This document shows positions 36,755 to 44,376 of a DNA stretch of 57,588 nucleotides, one piece after another. Under the pieces are notes generated by a model. That model made no database searches. It was not told where the DNA came from and saw nothing but the letters and a program-made list of their open reading frames with translations. The stretch comes from an uncultured Alphaproteobacteria bacterium (GTDB lineage Bacteria; Pseudomonadota; Alphaproteobacteria; Micropepsales; Micropepsaceae): assembly GCA_903857685.1 (NCBI GenBank), contig CAIOFO010000151.1, forward strand, positions 1 to 57,588, written 5' to 3'. Each line of letters starts with the position of its first letter. Position 1 is the first letter of the stretch. Made by a program: the position numbers and the translations under genes.

Positions 36755-39700
36755 TTATGATCCCCGACGCAGGTCCAAAGTATAGGGAAAATCGGGATTG
36801 CCATCCAACCGGGGCGGCACGAACATGCCGCCGGTAAAGCCGAAAGGCTCGAAACGGGCCAGCCTGCGCCCCTCCGCCTCATAGGCGTTGACGGGGAAGA
36901 CCTCGAAATTCCGGCCGCCGGGATGGGCGGCGTGATAGGTGCAACCGCCGATGGAGCGCTTGCGCCAGCCGTCCCAGATTTCCAGGGTGAGCGGGACATG
37001 CGGCTTGATGGTGGGGTGAAGCCCGTGCGCTGGCTGCCAGGCCTTGAAGCGTACGCCGCCAACGCCGGCGCCACCGCCATTGGAAGTGGGCGCCACATTG
37101 CGCAGCGGCACCGGCCGGCCATTGACCAGCACCTGATGGCGTCCTTCCACCAGCCCGCTGGCCTTGACTTCCAACCGCTCGACCGAGCTGTCCACGTAAC
37201 GCACGGTGCCGCCGACCGCGCCTTCTTCGCCCATCACATGCCAGGGCTCCAGTGCGGTGCGCAGATCCAGCCCGACATTTTCATATTGCACCTGGCCCAG
37301 CAGCGGGAAGCGGAATTCCCAATGCGGCTTGAACCAGGCGGCGTCGAATGCGAAGCCGTGATCGTTCAGGTCTGCAATGACGTCCTCGAAATCGGCCCAG
37401 ACGAAATGCGGCAGCATGAACCGGTCATGCAGCGCCGTGCCCCAGCGTACCAGAGATTCCCGGTAAGGCTCGCGCCAGAATCGCGCGATCAGGGCGCGCA
37501 GCACCAGCTGCTGCGCCAGCGACATCTCGGCATGCGGCGGCATTTCAAAGCCGCGGAATTCCACCAGGCCCAGCCGGCCGGTGGGGCCGTCGGGCGAATA
37601 AAGCTTGTCGATGCAGATTTCGGTGCGATGGGTATTGCCCGCGACGTCGGTCAACAGATTGCGGAATATGCGGTCCACCAGCCAGGGCGGGATGTTCGCC
37701 GCGGCGCGCGACGGTACTTCGTCGAAGGCAATTTCCAGCTCGTACAGGGAATCATGCCGCGCTTCGTCCAGGCGCGGCGCCTGGCTGGTCGGCCCGATGA
37801 ACAGGCCGGAAAAAAGATAGGACAGCGACGGATGGTTCTGCCAATAGGCCACCAGGCTTTTCAGCAAATCGGGCCGGCGCAGGAACGGACTGTCGGAGGC
37901 CTGCGCCGCGCCGACCACGATATGATTGCCGCCGCCGGTGCCGGTATGGCGGCCATCGAGCAGGAATTTCTCCGCCGACAGGCGTGAGGCGGCGGCCTCT
38001 TCGTAAACCGCCTTGGTGATGTCCACCTGCTCCTGCCAGTTCTTGGCGGGATGGATGTTGACCTCGATGACGCCGGGGTCCGGGGTCACTTTCAGCACAT
38101 TGATGCGCGGATCATAAGGCGGCGGATAGCCTTCGATGTGGATCGCCACGCCCTTTTCCTCGGCGGCATCCTCGATGGCGCCGAGCAGCGCGAAATAATC
38201 CGCCGCCGTGTCGGTGGGCGCCATGAAGATGCACAAGCGGCCGTCGCGCGGCTCAACCGTCATGGCGGTGCGCACCGCGACGGCCGGCGCCGTCAATTTC
38301 TTGGTTTCCGGCAACACTTCCCCTTGCGGGATCTTGTCATGGCCGTTGCGCAGTCCATGATTCACATGGGCCTGGCCCGAGACGTCGCGCGGCGACAGCT
38401 CCGGCAGAGGATCGAAGGGATCGGGCGGCGGCACGAAACTGCGATGCGCCGGCGGAATATGAGGCAGGGAACCTAGCGGCAAGCGCAGGCCCATGGCGCT
38501 GTCGCCGGGAATCAGCTGAATGCGGCCCGAGCGGGTTTTCCAATGCTCCGACAGCCAGCCGCCGGAAAGGCTGCGCTCCACCGGCAGCACGTAACCGACC
38601 GGCTGCGCCAGGCCATGCTCGAACACGCGGGCAAGGCGGGCGCGTTCTTCCTTGTCGTCCAGCCGGGGATCGGTGGCTTCGACATTGTCGGGCAGGGCGC
38701 GCTCTTTGCCGACATGGTGCCAGAAATCCTCGAATGCCGGTGTCGCGTAAGACGGATCAAGCCCCAGCCTCCTGGCAACCGCTTCGGTCAGAACACGGGC
38801 ATCCTCAACCGTGGGATGATAGTTGGCGCGTTCCGGCGCGATGCGATCGGCATTCTTCCAGATCGGGATGCCGTCAGCGCGCCAATAGAGCGCAAAGGCC
38901 CACCGCGGCAGGGATTCGCCCGGATACCATTTGCCCTGGCCATAGTGCAGCAGCCCGCCCGGGGCGAACCGGTCGCGCAGGCGGCGGATCAGGATATCGG
39001 CCAGCGCCCGCTTGTTGCCGCCCACCGCGGCGGTATGCCATTCGGGGCTGGACCGGTCATCAATCGAGACAAAAGTCGGCTCGCCGCCCATCGTCAGGCG
39101 CACATCGCCCTGGTCCAGCGCCGCATCGACCTGTTCGCCCAGCTTGTCGATCCTGGCCCATTGTTCTTCGCTATAGGGCTTGGTGACGCGCGGAGTTTCA
39201 AACACCCGCTCAATCGTCATGTCGAAATCGAACAGTACTTCGCTTTTCTCGACCGCGCCGCTGATCGGGGCGGCCTGGGTGGGATTGGCGGCGCAGGCCA
39301 GCGGTATATGGCCTTCGCCCGCGAACAGGCCGGAGGTGGGATCGAGTCCAACCCAGCCCGCGCCCGGCAGATAGACTTCGCACCAGGCATGCAGGTCGGT
39401 GAAGTCCTGGGATGTCCCCGATGGTCCATCGAGCGATTTCACATCGGCCTTCAATTGAATGAGATAGCCGGAGGCAAAACGCGCCGCCAGGCCGAGATGG
39501 CGCAGCACCTGAACCAGGAGCCAAGACGTGTCGCGGCAGGAGCCGGATTTCTTGGTCAGCGTCTCTTCCGGCGTCTGGATGCCGGGCTCCATGCGGATCA
39601 GGTAACCGATCTGGCGGCTGAGCAGGGAGTTGAGGTCGAACAGGAAATTTGTGGTCTGTTTCTTTTCGCGCGGCAGGGCGGCGACAAAGGCATCGAAATG

Positions 39701-40075
39701 CGGGCCGCAATCGCGGGTCCGCAGATAGGGCTCAAGTTCCGCCTTCAGCTCGGGGCTGTAGCGAAAGGGAAAATTCTCGGCTTCCGGCTCCAGGAAAAAA
39801 TCGAACGGATTGATGACGTCCAGCTCGACGGTCAAATCCACGGTGACGGAAAAATGATCGGTCTTTTTCGGCAGCATGACGCGCGCCAGCCAGTTGGACT
39901 GCGGATCCTGCTGCCAGTTGAGGAAATGCGCCTTGGGTTCGACCGTCAGGTCATAAGAGAGTATCTTGGTCCGGCAATGCGGAGCAGGCCGCAGCCGCAC
40001 GGTCTGCGGCCCCACCGCGATCGCCCGGTCATAGCGATAGCGGGTGGCATGATGAATGGCGACCTGGATGCTCAT
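36755..40075 (-). CDS. Transglutaminase-N/DUF2126 protein (COG4196)
   Basis: A 1106-residue protein, the largest in the window. The N-terminal 290 residues are a transglutaminase unit with triad Cys180 (KKSGSCRDTSW), His229 (FTDLHAWCEVY) and Asp245 (VGLDPTSG). The remainder is DUF2126, with VRLTMGGEPTFVSIDDRSSPEW, LLHYGQGKWYPGESLPRW, DGRHTGTGGGNHIVVG, and EICIDKLYSPDGPTGRLGLVEFRGFEMPPHAEM. This half resembles gamma-glutamylcysteine-ligase-type (COG2170) amidoligases according to published domain analysis. The start MSIQVAIHHATRYRYD is chosen because AGGGA precedes it; an upstream in-frame ATG at 40141 is possible. It heads the minus-strand operon. Confidence 0.9.
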   Translation of the reverse strand: MSIQVAIHHATRYRYDRAIAVGPQTVRLRPAPHCRTKILSYDLTVEPKAHFLNWQQDPQSNWLARVMLPKKTDHFSVTVDLTVELDVINPFDFFLEPEAENFPFRYSPELKAELEPYLRTRDCGPHFDAFVAALPREKKQTTNFLFDLNSLLSRQIGYLIRMEPGIQTPEETLTKKSGSCRDTSWLLVQVLRHLGLAARFASGYLIQLKADVKSLDGPSGTSQDFTDLHAWCEVYLPGAGWVGLDPTSGLFAGEGHIPLACAANPTQAAPISGAVEKSEVLFDFDMTIERVFETPRVTKPYSEEQWARIDKLGEQVDAALDQGDVRLTMGGEPTFVSIDDRSSPEWHTAAVGGNKRALADILIRRLRDRFAPGGLLHYGQGKWYPGESLPRWAFALYWRADGIPIWKNADRIAPERANYHPTVEDARVLTEAVARRLGLDPSYATPAFEDFWHHVGKERALPDNVEATDPRLDDKEERARLARVFEHGLAQPVGYVLPVERSLSGGWLSEHWKTRSGRIQLIPGDSAMGLRLPLGSLPHIPPAHRSFVPPPDPFDPLPELSPRDVSGQAHVNHGLRNGHDKIPQGEVLPETKKLTAPAVAVRTAMTVEPRDGRLCIFMAPTDTAADYFALLGAIEDAAEEKGVAIHIEGYPPPYDPRINVLKVTPDPGVIEVNIHPAKNWQEQVDITKAVYEEAAASRLSAEKFLLDGRHTGTGGGNHIVVGAAQASDSPFLRRPDLLKSLVAYWQNHPSLSYLFSGLFIGPTSQAPRLDEARHDSLYELEIAFDEVPSRAAANIPPWLVDRIFRNLLTDVAGNTHRTEICIDKLYSPDGPTGRLGLVEFRGFEMPPHAEMSLAQQLVLRALIARFWREPYRESLVRWGTALHDRFMLPHFVWADFEDVIADLNDHGFAFDAAWFKPHWEFRFPLLGQVQYENVGLDLRTALEPWHVMGEEGAVGGTVRYVDSSVERLEVKASGLVEGRHQVLVNGRPVPLRNVAPTSNGGGAGVGGVRFKAWQPAHGLHPTIKPHVPLTLEIWDGWRKRSIGGCTYHAAHPGGRNFEVFPVNAYEAEGRRLARFEPFGFTGGMFVPPRLDGNPDFPYTLDLRRGS

Positions 40076-40204
40076 GGAAAGTCCCTGTGGAAAAGGATTA
40101 TGCCGCAAGTGCGAAGGAGCCGCTACCGGGCTCCCAGCCAAATGTCGCCGGAACCCGGTTAAAAAAGCGGCGTTTAGCTAGGGAATTTCCGAAAGTTCGA
40201 TGCC

Positions 40205-41299
40205 GTGAAGCTGTTTAGCTGCCAAGCCTGCGGCCAGGTGCTCTTTTTCGAAAATGTGCGCTGCGAGCACTGCGGCCATGTTTTGGGCTATCTCCCTGAC
40301 AAGACGACAGTTTCTGCCCTGGAACCGCTGGCGGGGGAAGCCTGGAAGGCCCTTGCCGCGCCGCAAAATGCCTACAAATTCTGCCGGAACTACAGCCATG
40401 GCGTCTGCAACTGGATGGTGCCGGCCGATGACGCAGTGGGATTTTGCGCCGCCTGCCGCCACAATCATGTGATCCCCGATCTCAGCGCCCCCGGCAATAA
40501 TCAGCTTTGGGCGCGGTTCGAGGCCGCCAAGCGTCGGCTGTTCTACACCCTGATGCGCCTGCATCTGCCGCTGGAAAACCGCCTGGACAATCCCCAGCAT
40601 GGGCTCGCCTTCGATTTTCTTGCCGATGAAGCCCGGACCCATGCCCAGGGCGTGATGACCGGGCATGAAAAAGGCCTGATCACGCTGGCGCTGCGCGAAG
40701 CCGACGACGCGGTGCGCGAAAAAGTGCGCGGCGAGATGAGCGAACCCTATCGCACCCTGCTGGGCCATTTTCGCCATGAGAGCGGGCATTATTTCTGGGA
40801 CCGGCTGATCGGCGGCGACGACAACAGGCTTGCGGAATTTCGCGCGCTCTTCGGCGATGAGCGCCAGGATTACGCCGTTTCCTTGCAACGCCATTACAGC
40901 GAAGGCGCGCCGGCCTTCTGGCAGAATGAATTTGTCAGCGTCTATGCCACCACCCATCCCTGGGAGGATTTTGCCGAAACCTGGGCGCACTATCTGCATA
41001 TCGTCGACACGCTTGAAACCGCGCGCGCTTTTGGGATCAAGGTGAAGCCACGCGTCAACAACGGCGAATTGTCCGCGGTGGTGGATTTCGATTCCCATAA
41101 CGCAGCCAGCATGGCGCAGTTGATTGACGCCTGGCTGCCCATTGCCTTCGCGGTCAACAGCCTCAACCGGTCCATGGGCCAGCCCGATCTTTATCCCTTC
41201 GTGCTGGCGCCCCGCACCATCGAGAAACTGGCGTTCGTCCACGCCCTGACGCATCCCGCGGCCAGGACGGAACAGGGCGGCAAGCTGGTCAATGCTTAA
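40205..41299 (+). CDS. Zinc-ribbon metallopeptidase (COG4307)
   Basis: A 364-residue protein with an N-terminal zinc ribbon (CQACGQVLFFENVRCEHCGHVLG and a second CRNYSHGVC/CAACRHN pair) and a gluzincin-like peptidase domain with GHFRHESGHYFWDRLI. The HESGH helix supplies two His ligands and the general base Glu; the later ETWAHYLH region supplies further ligands. It starts with GTG at 40205 because no in-frame ATG is nearby. It is divergent from the DUF2126 gene by 129 bases, the usual companion of this family. It is predicted to process peptides made by the ligase cluster. Confidence 0.88.
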   Translation: MKLFSCQACGQVLFFENVRCEHCGHVLGYLPDKTTVSALEPLAGEAWKALAAPQNAYKFCRNYSHGVCNWMVPADDAVGFCAACRHNHVIPDLSAPGNNQLWARFEAAKRRLFYTLMRLHLPLENRLDNPQHGLAFDFLADEARTHAQGVMTGHEKGLITLALREADDAVREKVRGEMSEPYRTLLGHFRHESGHYFWDRLIGGDDNRLAEFRALFGDERQDYAVSLQRHYSEGAPAFWQNEFVSVYATTHPWEDFAETWAHYLHIVDTLETARAFGIKVKPRVNNGELSAVVDFDSHNAASMAQLIDAWLPIAFAVNSLNRSMGQPDLYPFVLAPRTIEKLAFVHALTHPAARTEQGGKLVNA

Positions 41300-41433
41300 G
41301 CGTTAACCCTCTCCGCGCTTTCCCCTCCCATTTTGATACGTCCCGTTTTAGAACGTGCCGTATTGAAACAACGCGCCGGTTGCCCACGACGCTTTTGACG
41401 ATGGCCCGCAAGGCCAGCGAAAAGGAGAGTGTG

Positions 41434-42114
41434 GTGAAGGTTCGTACATACGGCGCCCTGATGGGCGCACTTCTGACAATTTCAACTGTGGAAGCGGCCG
41501 AAGCCGCGACTTGCGACTGTGTCGCCAAGCCGCCGCAACACCATGCTGCCACCGTGCGCCATGCCCCGGCGCATATTGTTCACCATGCCAGTGGTGCCGA
41601 CGCGGAATACGCCCAGTCCTATTACAATTACAATTCTTCCAGCCATGTCGGCGAAGTCTTTGTCCGCACCCCGCCTGCGCCGGTGGTTCGGGACGATGGC
41701 TGGCGCGTGGCGCCCAACGACACGCATATCCGCTTTTATCACGATGAACGCGTGGTCTATGGCCCGGGCGTCTATCCGCCGCCGCCCTATGCCGTGCCTG
41801 TCTATCCGCAACCTGTCTATCCGCAGCCCATCTATCCGCCGCAGGTCTATTATCCTGCCGAACCGTCCGGCATTCAGCTGGGCAGCCAGGATATCGGCGA
41901 TGGCGGTGTCGGTTATGGCGGCATGCCCGGCGGCGGCGGTGGCGGTGGCGGCGGCGGCCAGGCCTTCCTTTATACCGGCCAAAGCGGCGGCCAGGACGAA
42001 CCCGCCAATGGCGGCGGCGTCCATCTGCCCGGCGGCTATGGCCCGACCTATCGCGGCGTCTGGCAGGGCCCTGTCGTCCCCACCCAGGGCGGCGGCGCCA
42101 GCGTCGGCAAGTAA
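41434..42114 (+). CDS. Low-complexity secreted protein (YPQP repeats, poly-Gly)
   Basis: A 226-residue protein with signal peptide MKVRTYGALMGALLTISTVE. The mature part has a Cys-x-Cys near its start (TCDCVAKPPQHH), a short folded-looking region (DGWRVAPNDTHIRFYHDERVVYGPG), then tandem YPQP-type repeats (VYPQPVYPQPIYPPQVYYP), a 10-residue glycine run and a Gly/Gln-rich tail. I do not recognise a family. The GTG start at 41434 is chosen because AGGAG lies six bases before it; the 18-codon longer frame lacks a ribosome site. A strong terminator hairpin follows the stop. A cell-surface structural or matrix role is a guess from composition only. Confidence 0.65.
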   Translation: MKVRTYGALMGALLTISTVEAAEAATCDCVAKPPQHHAATVRHAPAHIVHHASGADAEYAQSYYNYNSSSHVGEVFVRTPPAPVVRDDGWRVAPNDTHIRFYHDERVVYGPGVYPPPPYAVPVYPQPVYPQPIYPPQVYYPAEPSGIQLGSQDIGDGGVGYGGMPGGGGGGGGGGQAFLYTGQSGGQDEPANGGGVHLPGGYGPTYRGVWQGPVVPTQGGGASVGK

Positions 42115-42131
42115 CAATTTTGCCCCAGGGG

Positions 42132-42160
42132 GATCGGGTCGCGCGTCGCGCGGCCCGATC
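42132..42160 (+). terminator. Strong GC-rich hairpin followed by TTATT
   Basis: GATCGGGTCGCGCG (42132-42145) is the near-perfect complement of CGCGCGGCCCGATC (42147-42160), with one G-T pair; the folded form would open a few base pairs to make the loop. TTATT follows at once. It lies 15 bases beyond the stop of the low-complexity protein gene, so it is a good candidate terminator for it. Confidence 0.65.
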
Positions 42161-42178
42161 TTATTCGCGGCACTACGC

Positions 42179-42253
42179 GCTGATACGCTCTCGCTATCAG
42201 CCTAGCCGCGGGTCGCACGGCGGGACGGGTTCGCCTGGCCGAGCTCCGTCCCG
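42179..42253. repeat. Two further hairpins in the gap before pssA
   Basis: GCTGATA (42179-42185) pairs perfectly with TATCAGC (42195-42201) around a 9-base loop. CGGGACGG (42221-42228) pairs perfectly with CCGTCCCG (42246-42253) around 17 bases. With the hairpin at 42132-42160 there are three dyads in 122 bases. The last is a plausible end for the pssA transcript coming from the other side. Confidence 0.5.
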
Positions 42254-42280
42254 GTTGCGGGAATGCAGCCGGGATTTTCC

Positions 42281-43165
42281 TTACGAGTTGCGCAACGCCG
42301 ATTTCGCCGCGCGCAGCGCCGCGGTGCGGGGATGGTGGAAATAGACCGCCACCGGGATCGTCACGACATAGATCAGCAGCGCCCCGGTCAGGGTCGCCCA
42401 GGGCCAGGCGATCAGCAGCGCCGCCAGCACGCCGCCGCAGAAGCCGGCGATCAGGCGATGCTCGCGTTGCAGGCGCATATATTTGATCGAAGGCGTGGGC
42501 AACCGGCTCACCATCATCACCGAGGTGATCGCGGTCATCGTCAGCACCAGCCAGGGCTGCTGCACGATATTGGCGACAATGTCGTCGCCGGGTCCCCATT
42601 GGAAGCTGATCAGCAGCGGCAGCAGCATCATGCAGGCGGCGGCGGGCGTGGGCAGGCCGGTGAAATAGGGATCGGACTTGGTGGCGCCTTCGTCGCGCAC
42701 GCTCTGCACATTGAAGCGCGCCAGGCGAATGGCGCTGGCGGCGCAGAAAATCAGGGTCGCGATCCAGCCGGCCACGCCCATGCGCGAAAGGCACCAGCTA
42801 TACATGATGATGCCCGGCGCCATGCCGAAGCTCACCAGGTCGGCCAAGCTGTCGAGCTGCGCGCCGAAACGGGTGTCAGCGCCGAGCAGGCGCGCCGCCC
42901 GTCCGTCCAGCATGTCGAAGATCATGGCGAACACCACGCCGGCCACCGCGCTCTTCCAATCCCCCTGCAGGGAAAAACGGATGGCGGTGGCGCCGGAACA
43001 AAGCCCCAGCAGGGTCAGGGTCGAAGGCACCAGTTTGCTGATGGAAAGTTCTTCCAGCTTTTCCAGCCTGGCCGCCACGATCTGGCGGGCCTTGGCGCGG
43101 CGGGTGCCGCGCGCCTTGGGCTTGGGGTCGTGGGGCCTGTCCTCCGGAATATTGTCCGCGCTCAT
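42281..43165 (-). CDS. pssA: CDP-diacylglycerol-serine O-phosphatidyltransferase
   Basis: A 294-residue inner-membrane enzyme that makes phosphatidylserine from CDP-diacylglycerol and serine. The CDP-alcohol phosphatidyltransferase motif D-G-x2-A-R-x8-G-x3-D-x3-D is seen as DMLDGRAARLLGADTRFGAQLDSLAD. About six membrane helices follow a basic, soluble N-terminus (KPKARGTRRAKARQIVAARL), the type-II (Bacillus-like) pattern. The ATG overlaps the TGA of psd (43162-43165), so product and next-step enzyme are translationally coupled for phosphatidylethanolamine synthesis. Confidence 0.95.
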   Translation of the reverse strand: MSADNIPEDRPHDPKPKARGTRRAKARQIVAARLEKLEELSISKLVPSTLTLLGLCSGATAIRFSLQGDWKSAVAGVVFAMIFDMLDGRAARLLGADTRFGAQLDSLADLVSFGMAPGIIMYSWCLSRMGVAGWIATLIFCAASAIRLARFNVQSVRDEGATKSDPYFTGLPTPAAACMMLLPLLISFQWGPGDDIVANIVQQPWLVLTMTAITSVMMVSRLPTPSIKYMRLQREHRLIAGFCGGVLAALLIAWPWATLTGALLIYVVTIPVAVYFHHPRTAALRAAKSALRNS

Positions 43166-43812
43166 CCGAACCTCGCCAGAACTGTTTCGCCGGCGCGCAC
43201 CATGCTGCCGGGCGCCGCCAGAATCTCGCAGCCGGGCGGAAGATAGACATCAACCCGGCTGCCGAAGCGGATAATGCCAAATCGCGCGCCCCGTTGCACC
43301 CCCTCGCCCGGAAGGATGTCGCAGACGATGCGCCGCGCCACCAACCCGGCAATCTGCACCACCGCCAGGTCCTGATCCCCGGAACTTGCCCCCGCGGGAC
43401 GCAGCCTGAGCGACATGCGCTCATTATCTATGCTGGCCTTGTCGAAGGAGGCATTCAGGAATTTTCCCGGCCGGTAGGAACGGAAGATCACCGTGCCGCT
43501 GACCGGATTTCGGTTCACATGGACATTGAACACATTCATGAACACGGAAAGCCGGGGCCGCGGCGCTTCACCCAGCCCTAGTTCTTCCGGCGGTACCGCT
43601 TCGACCAGCGGCAGCAGCTTGCCATCGGCCGGACAGATGATCAGGCCGGGTCCGCCCGGCGTCATGCGCTCCGGATCGCGGAAGAAGGCGACGCACCAGA
43701 TGGTGAGCGGCAGCAACAGCCAGCCCAGCGGCGGCTCCAGCAGGAACCCGATCAGATTCACCGCCGCGAAGAGGGCGATAAACGGCCAGCCTTCACGATG
43801 AATGGGCATCAT
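43162..43812 (-). CDS. psd: Phosphatidylserine decarboxylase, short form
   Basis: A 216-residue proenzyme that converts phosphatidylserine to phosphatidylethanolamine. The pyruvoyl self-cleavage site is Gly184-Ser185 in IIRFGSRVDVYLPPG, the GS type typical of short Psd. Earlier landmarks are FFRDPERMTPGG and MNVFNVHVNRNPVSG. An N-terminal hydrophobic segment anchors it. The first ATG (43812) is used; a second lies immediately after. The start region is duplicated 89 bases upstream (43864-43914), where the first 13 codons recur out of frame. It is coupled to pssA by an ATGA overlap. Confidence 0.95.
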   Translation of the reverse strand: MMPIHREGWPFIALFAAVNLIGFLLEPPLGWLLLPLTIWCVAFFRDPERMTPGGPGLIICPADGKLLPLVEAVPPEELGLGEAPRPRLSVFMNVFNVHVNRNPVSGTVIFRSYRPGKFLNASFDKASIDNERMSLRLRPAGASSGDQDLAVVQIAGLVARRIVCDILPGEGVQRGARFGIIRFGSRVDVYLPPGCEILAAPGSMVRAGETVLARFG

Positions 43813-43914
43813 GGCCGATCGCCCTCTATTGTCTTGGTCGCTCCCGCTGGCGCGGACGCTCGTGCGATAAACGGCCAGCCTTCGCGATGAATGAGCATGG
43901 TCAATGATCGCCCT
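43775..43914. repeat. Direct repeat duplicating the start of psd
   Basis: Copies at 43775-43825 and 43864-43914 match at about 43 of 51 positions and are 89 bases apart. The inner copy is the beginning of psd; the outer copy reads MLIHREGWPFIAR on the minus strand but is out of frame with psd. The codon changes between copies (cgt/cgc, ccc/ctc) look like ordinary drift after an old duplication. The outer ATG (43898) has no useful continuation. Confidence 0.7.
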
Positions 43915-43925
43915 TGCGTGAGCAG

Positions 43926-44222
43926 CTACGCTCTTGCGCCGCTGAACGGGAAAGAGCCGAAGGCGCCGGCCTTGACGCTGCCCTTGAGGACATCGCCGTC
44001 AACCGTGCCGCTGAATTCCAGCGTTATCGGCATGGGCGTGGTGATGTTGGCCGACCAGCTCACCGCATTGCCGTCCACCTTGCCATTGGCGACGGGCTGG
44101 CTTGAGCCTTGCGCTTGCTGGGTGCCGGTGAGCGCCCCGCCGCTGGCCGCCAGTTCAAGCTTGGCCTTCTGTGCCCCCATCGGTGAATTGATCGTGATTT
44201 CCCATGTGCCGTCGATGGCCAT
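43926..44222 (-). CDS. Small uncharacterised beta-rich protein
   Basis: A 98-residue protein, MAIDGTWEITINSPMGAQKAKLEL at the start and LEFSGTVDGDVLKGSVKAGAFGSFPFSGAR at the end. Alternating strands with G-T-W-E near the N-terminus suggest a lipocalin-like or DUF-type barrel seen in short sphingomonad and rhizobial proteins. There is no signal peptide. GCAGGAGAGC upstream provides a ribosome site for the chosen start at 44222. No catalytic residues stand out. Confidence 0.72.
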   Translation of the reverse strand: MAIDGTWEITINSPMGAQKAKLELAASGGALTGTQQAQGSSQPVANGKVDGNAVSWSANITTPMPITLEFSGTVDGDVLKGSVKAGAFGSFPFSGARA

Positions 44223-44376
44223 GCTGCTCTCCTGCGAATGACGCGGGCATCTAAGGGAGGCTGGATGACGAAGACAAGGGAAACCCGAGCACCACGCTTT
44301 ATGCAATATAAACAGCAGCTTACCGGGAGGTAGATTGCCGAGCGCAATTTCGGGCGGGGCGTGCTAACGCCTGCCC

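Noticed and set aside
41800-41870. Short tandem 15-base units resembling a repeat array
   Set aside because: They encode the in-frame YPQP repeats of a secreted protein and have no spacers, so they are not a CRISPR array.
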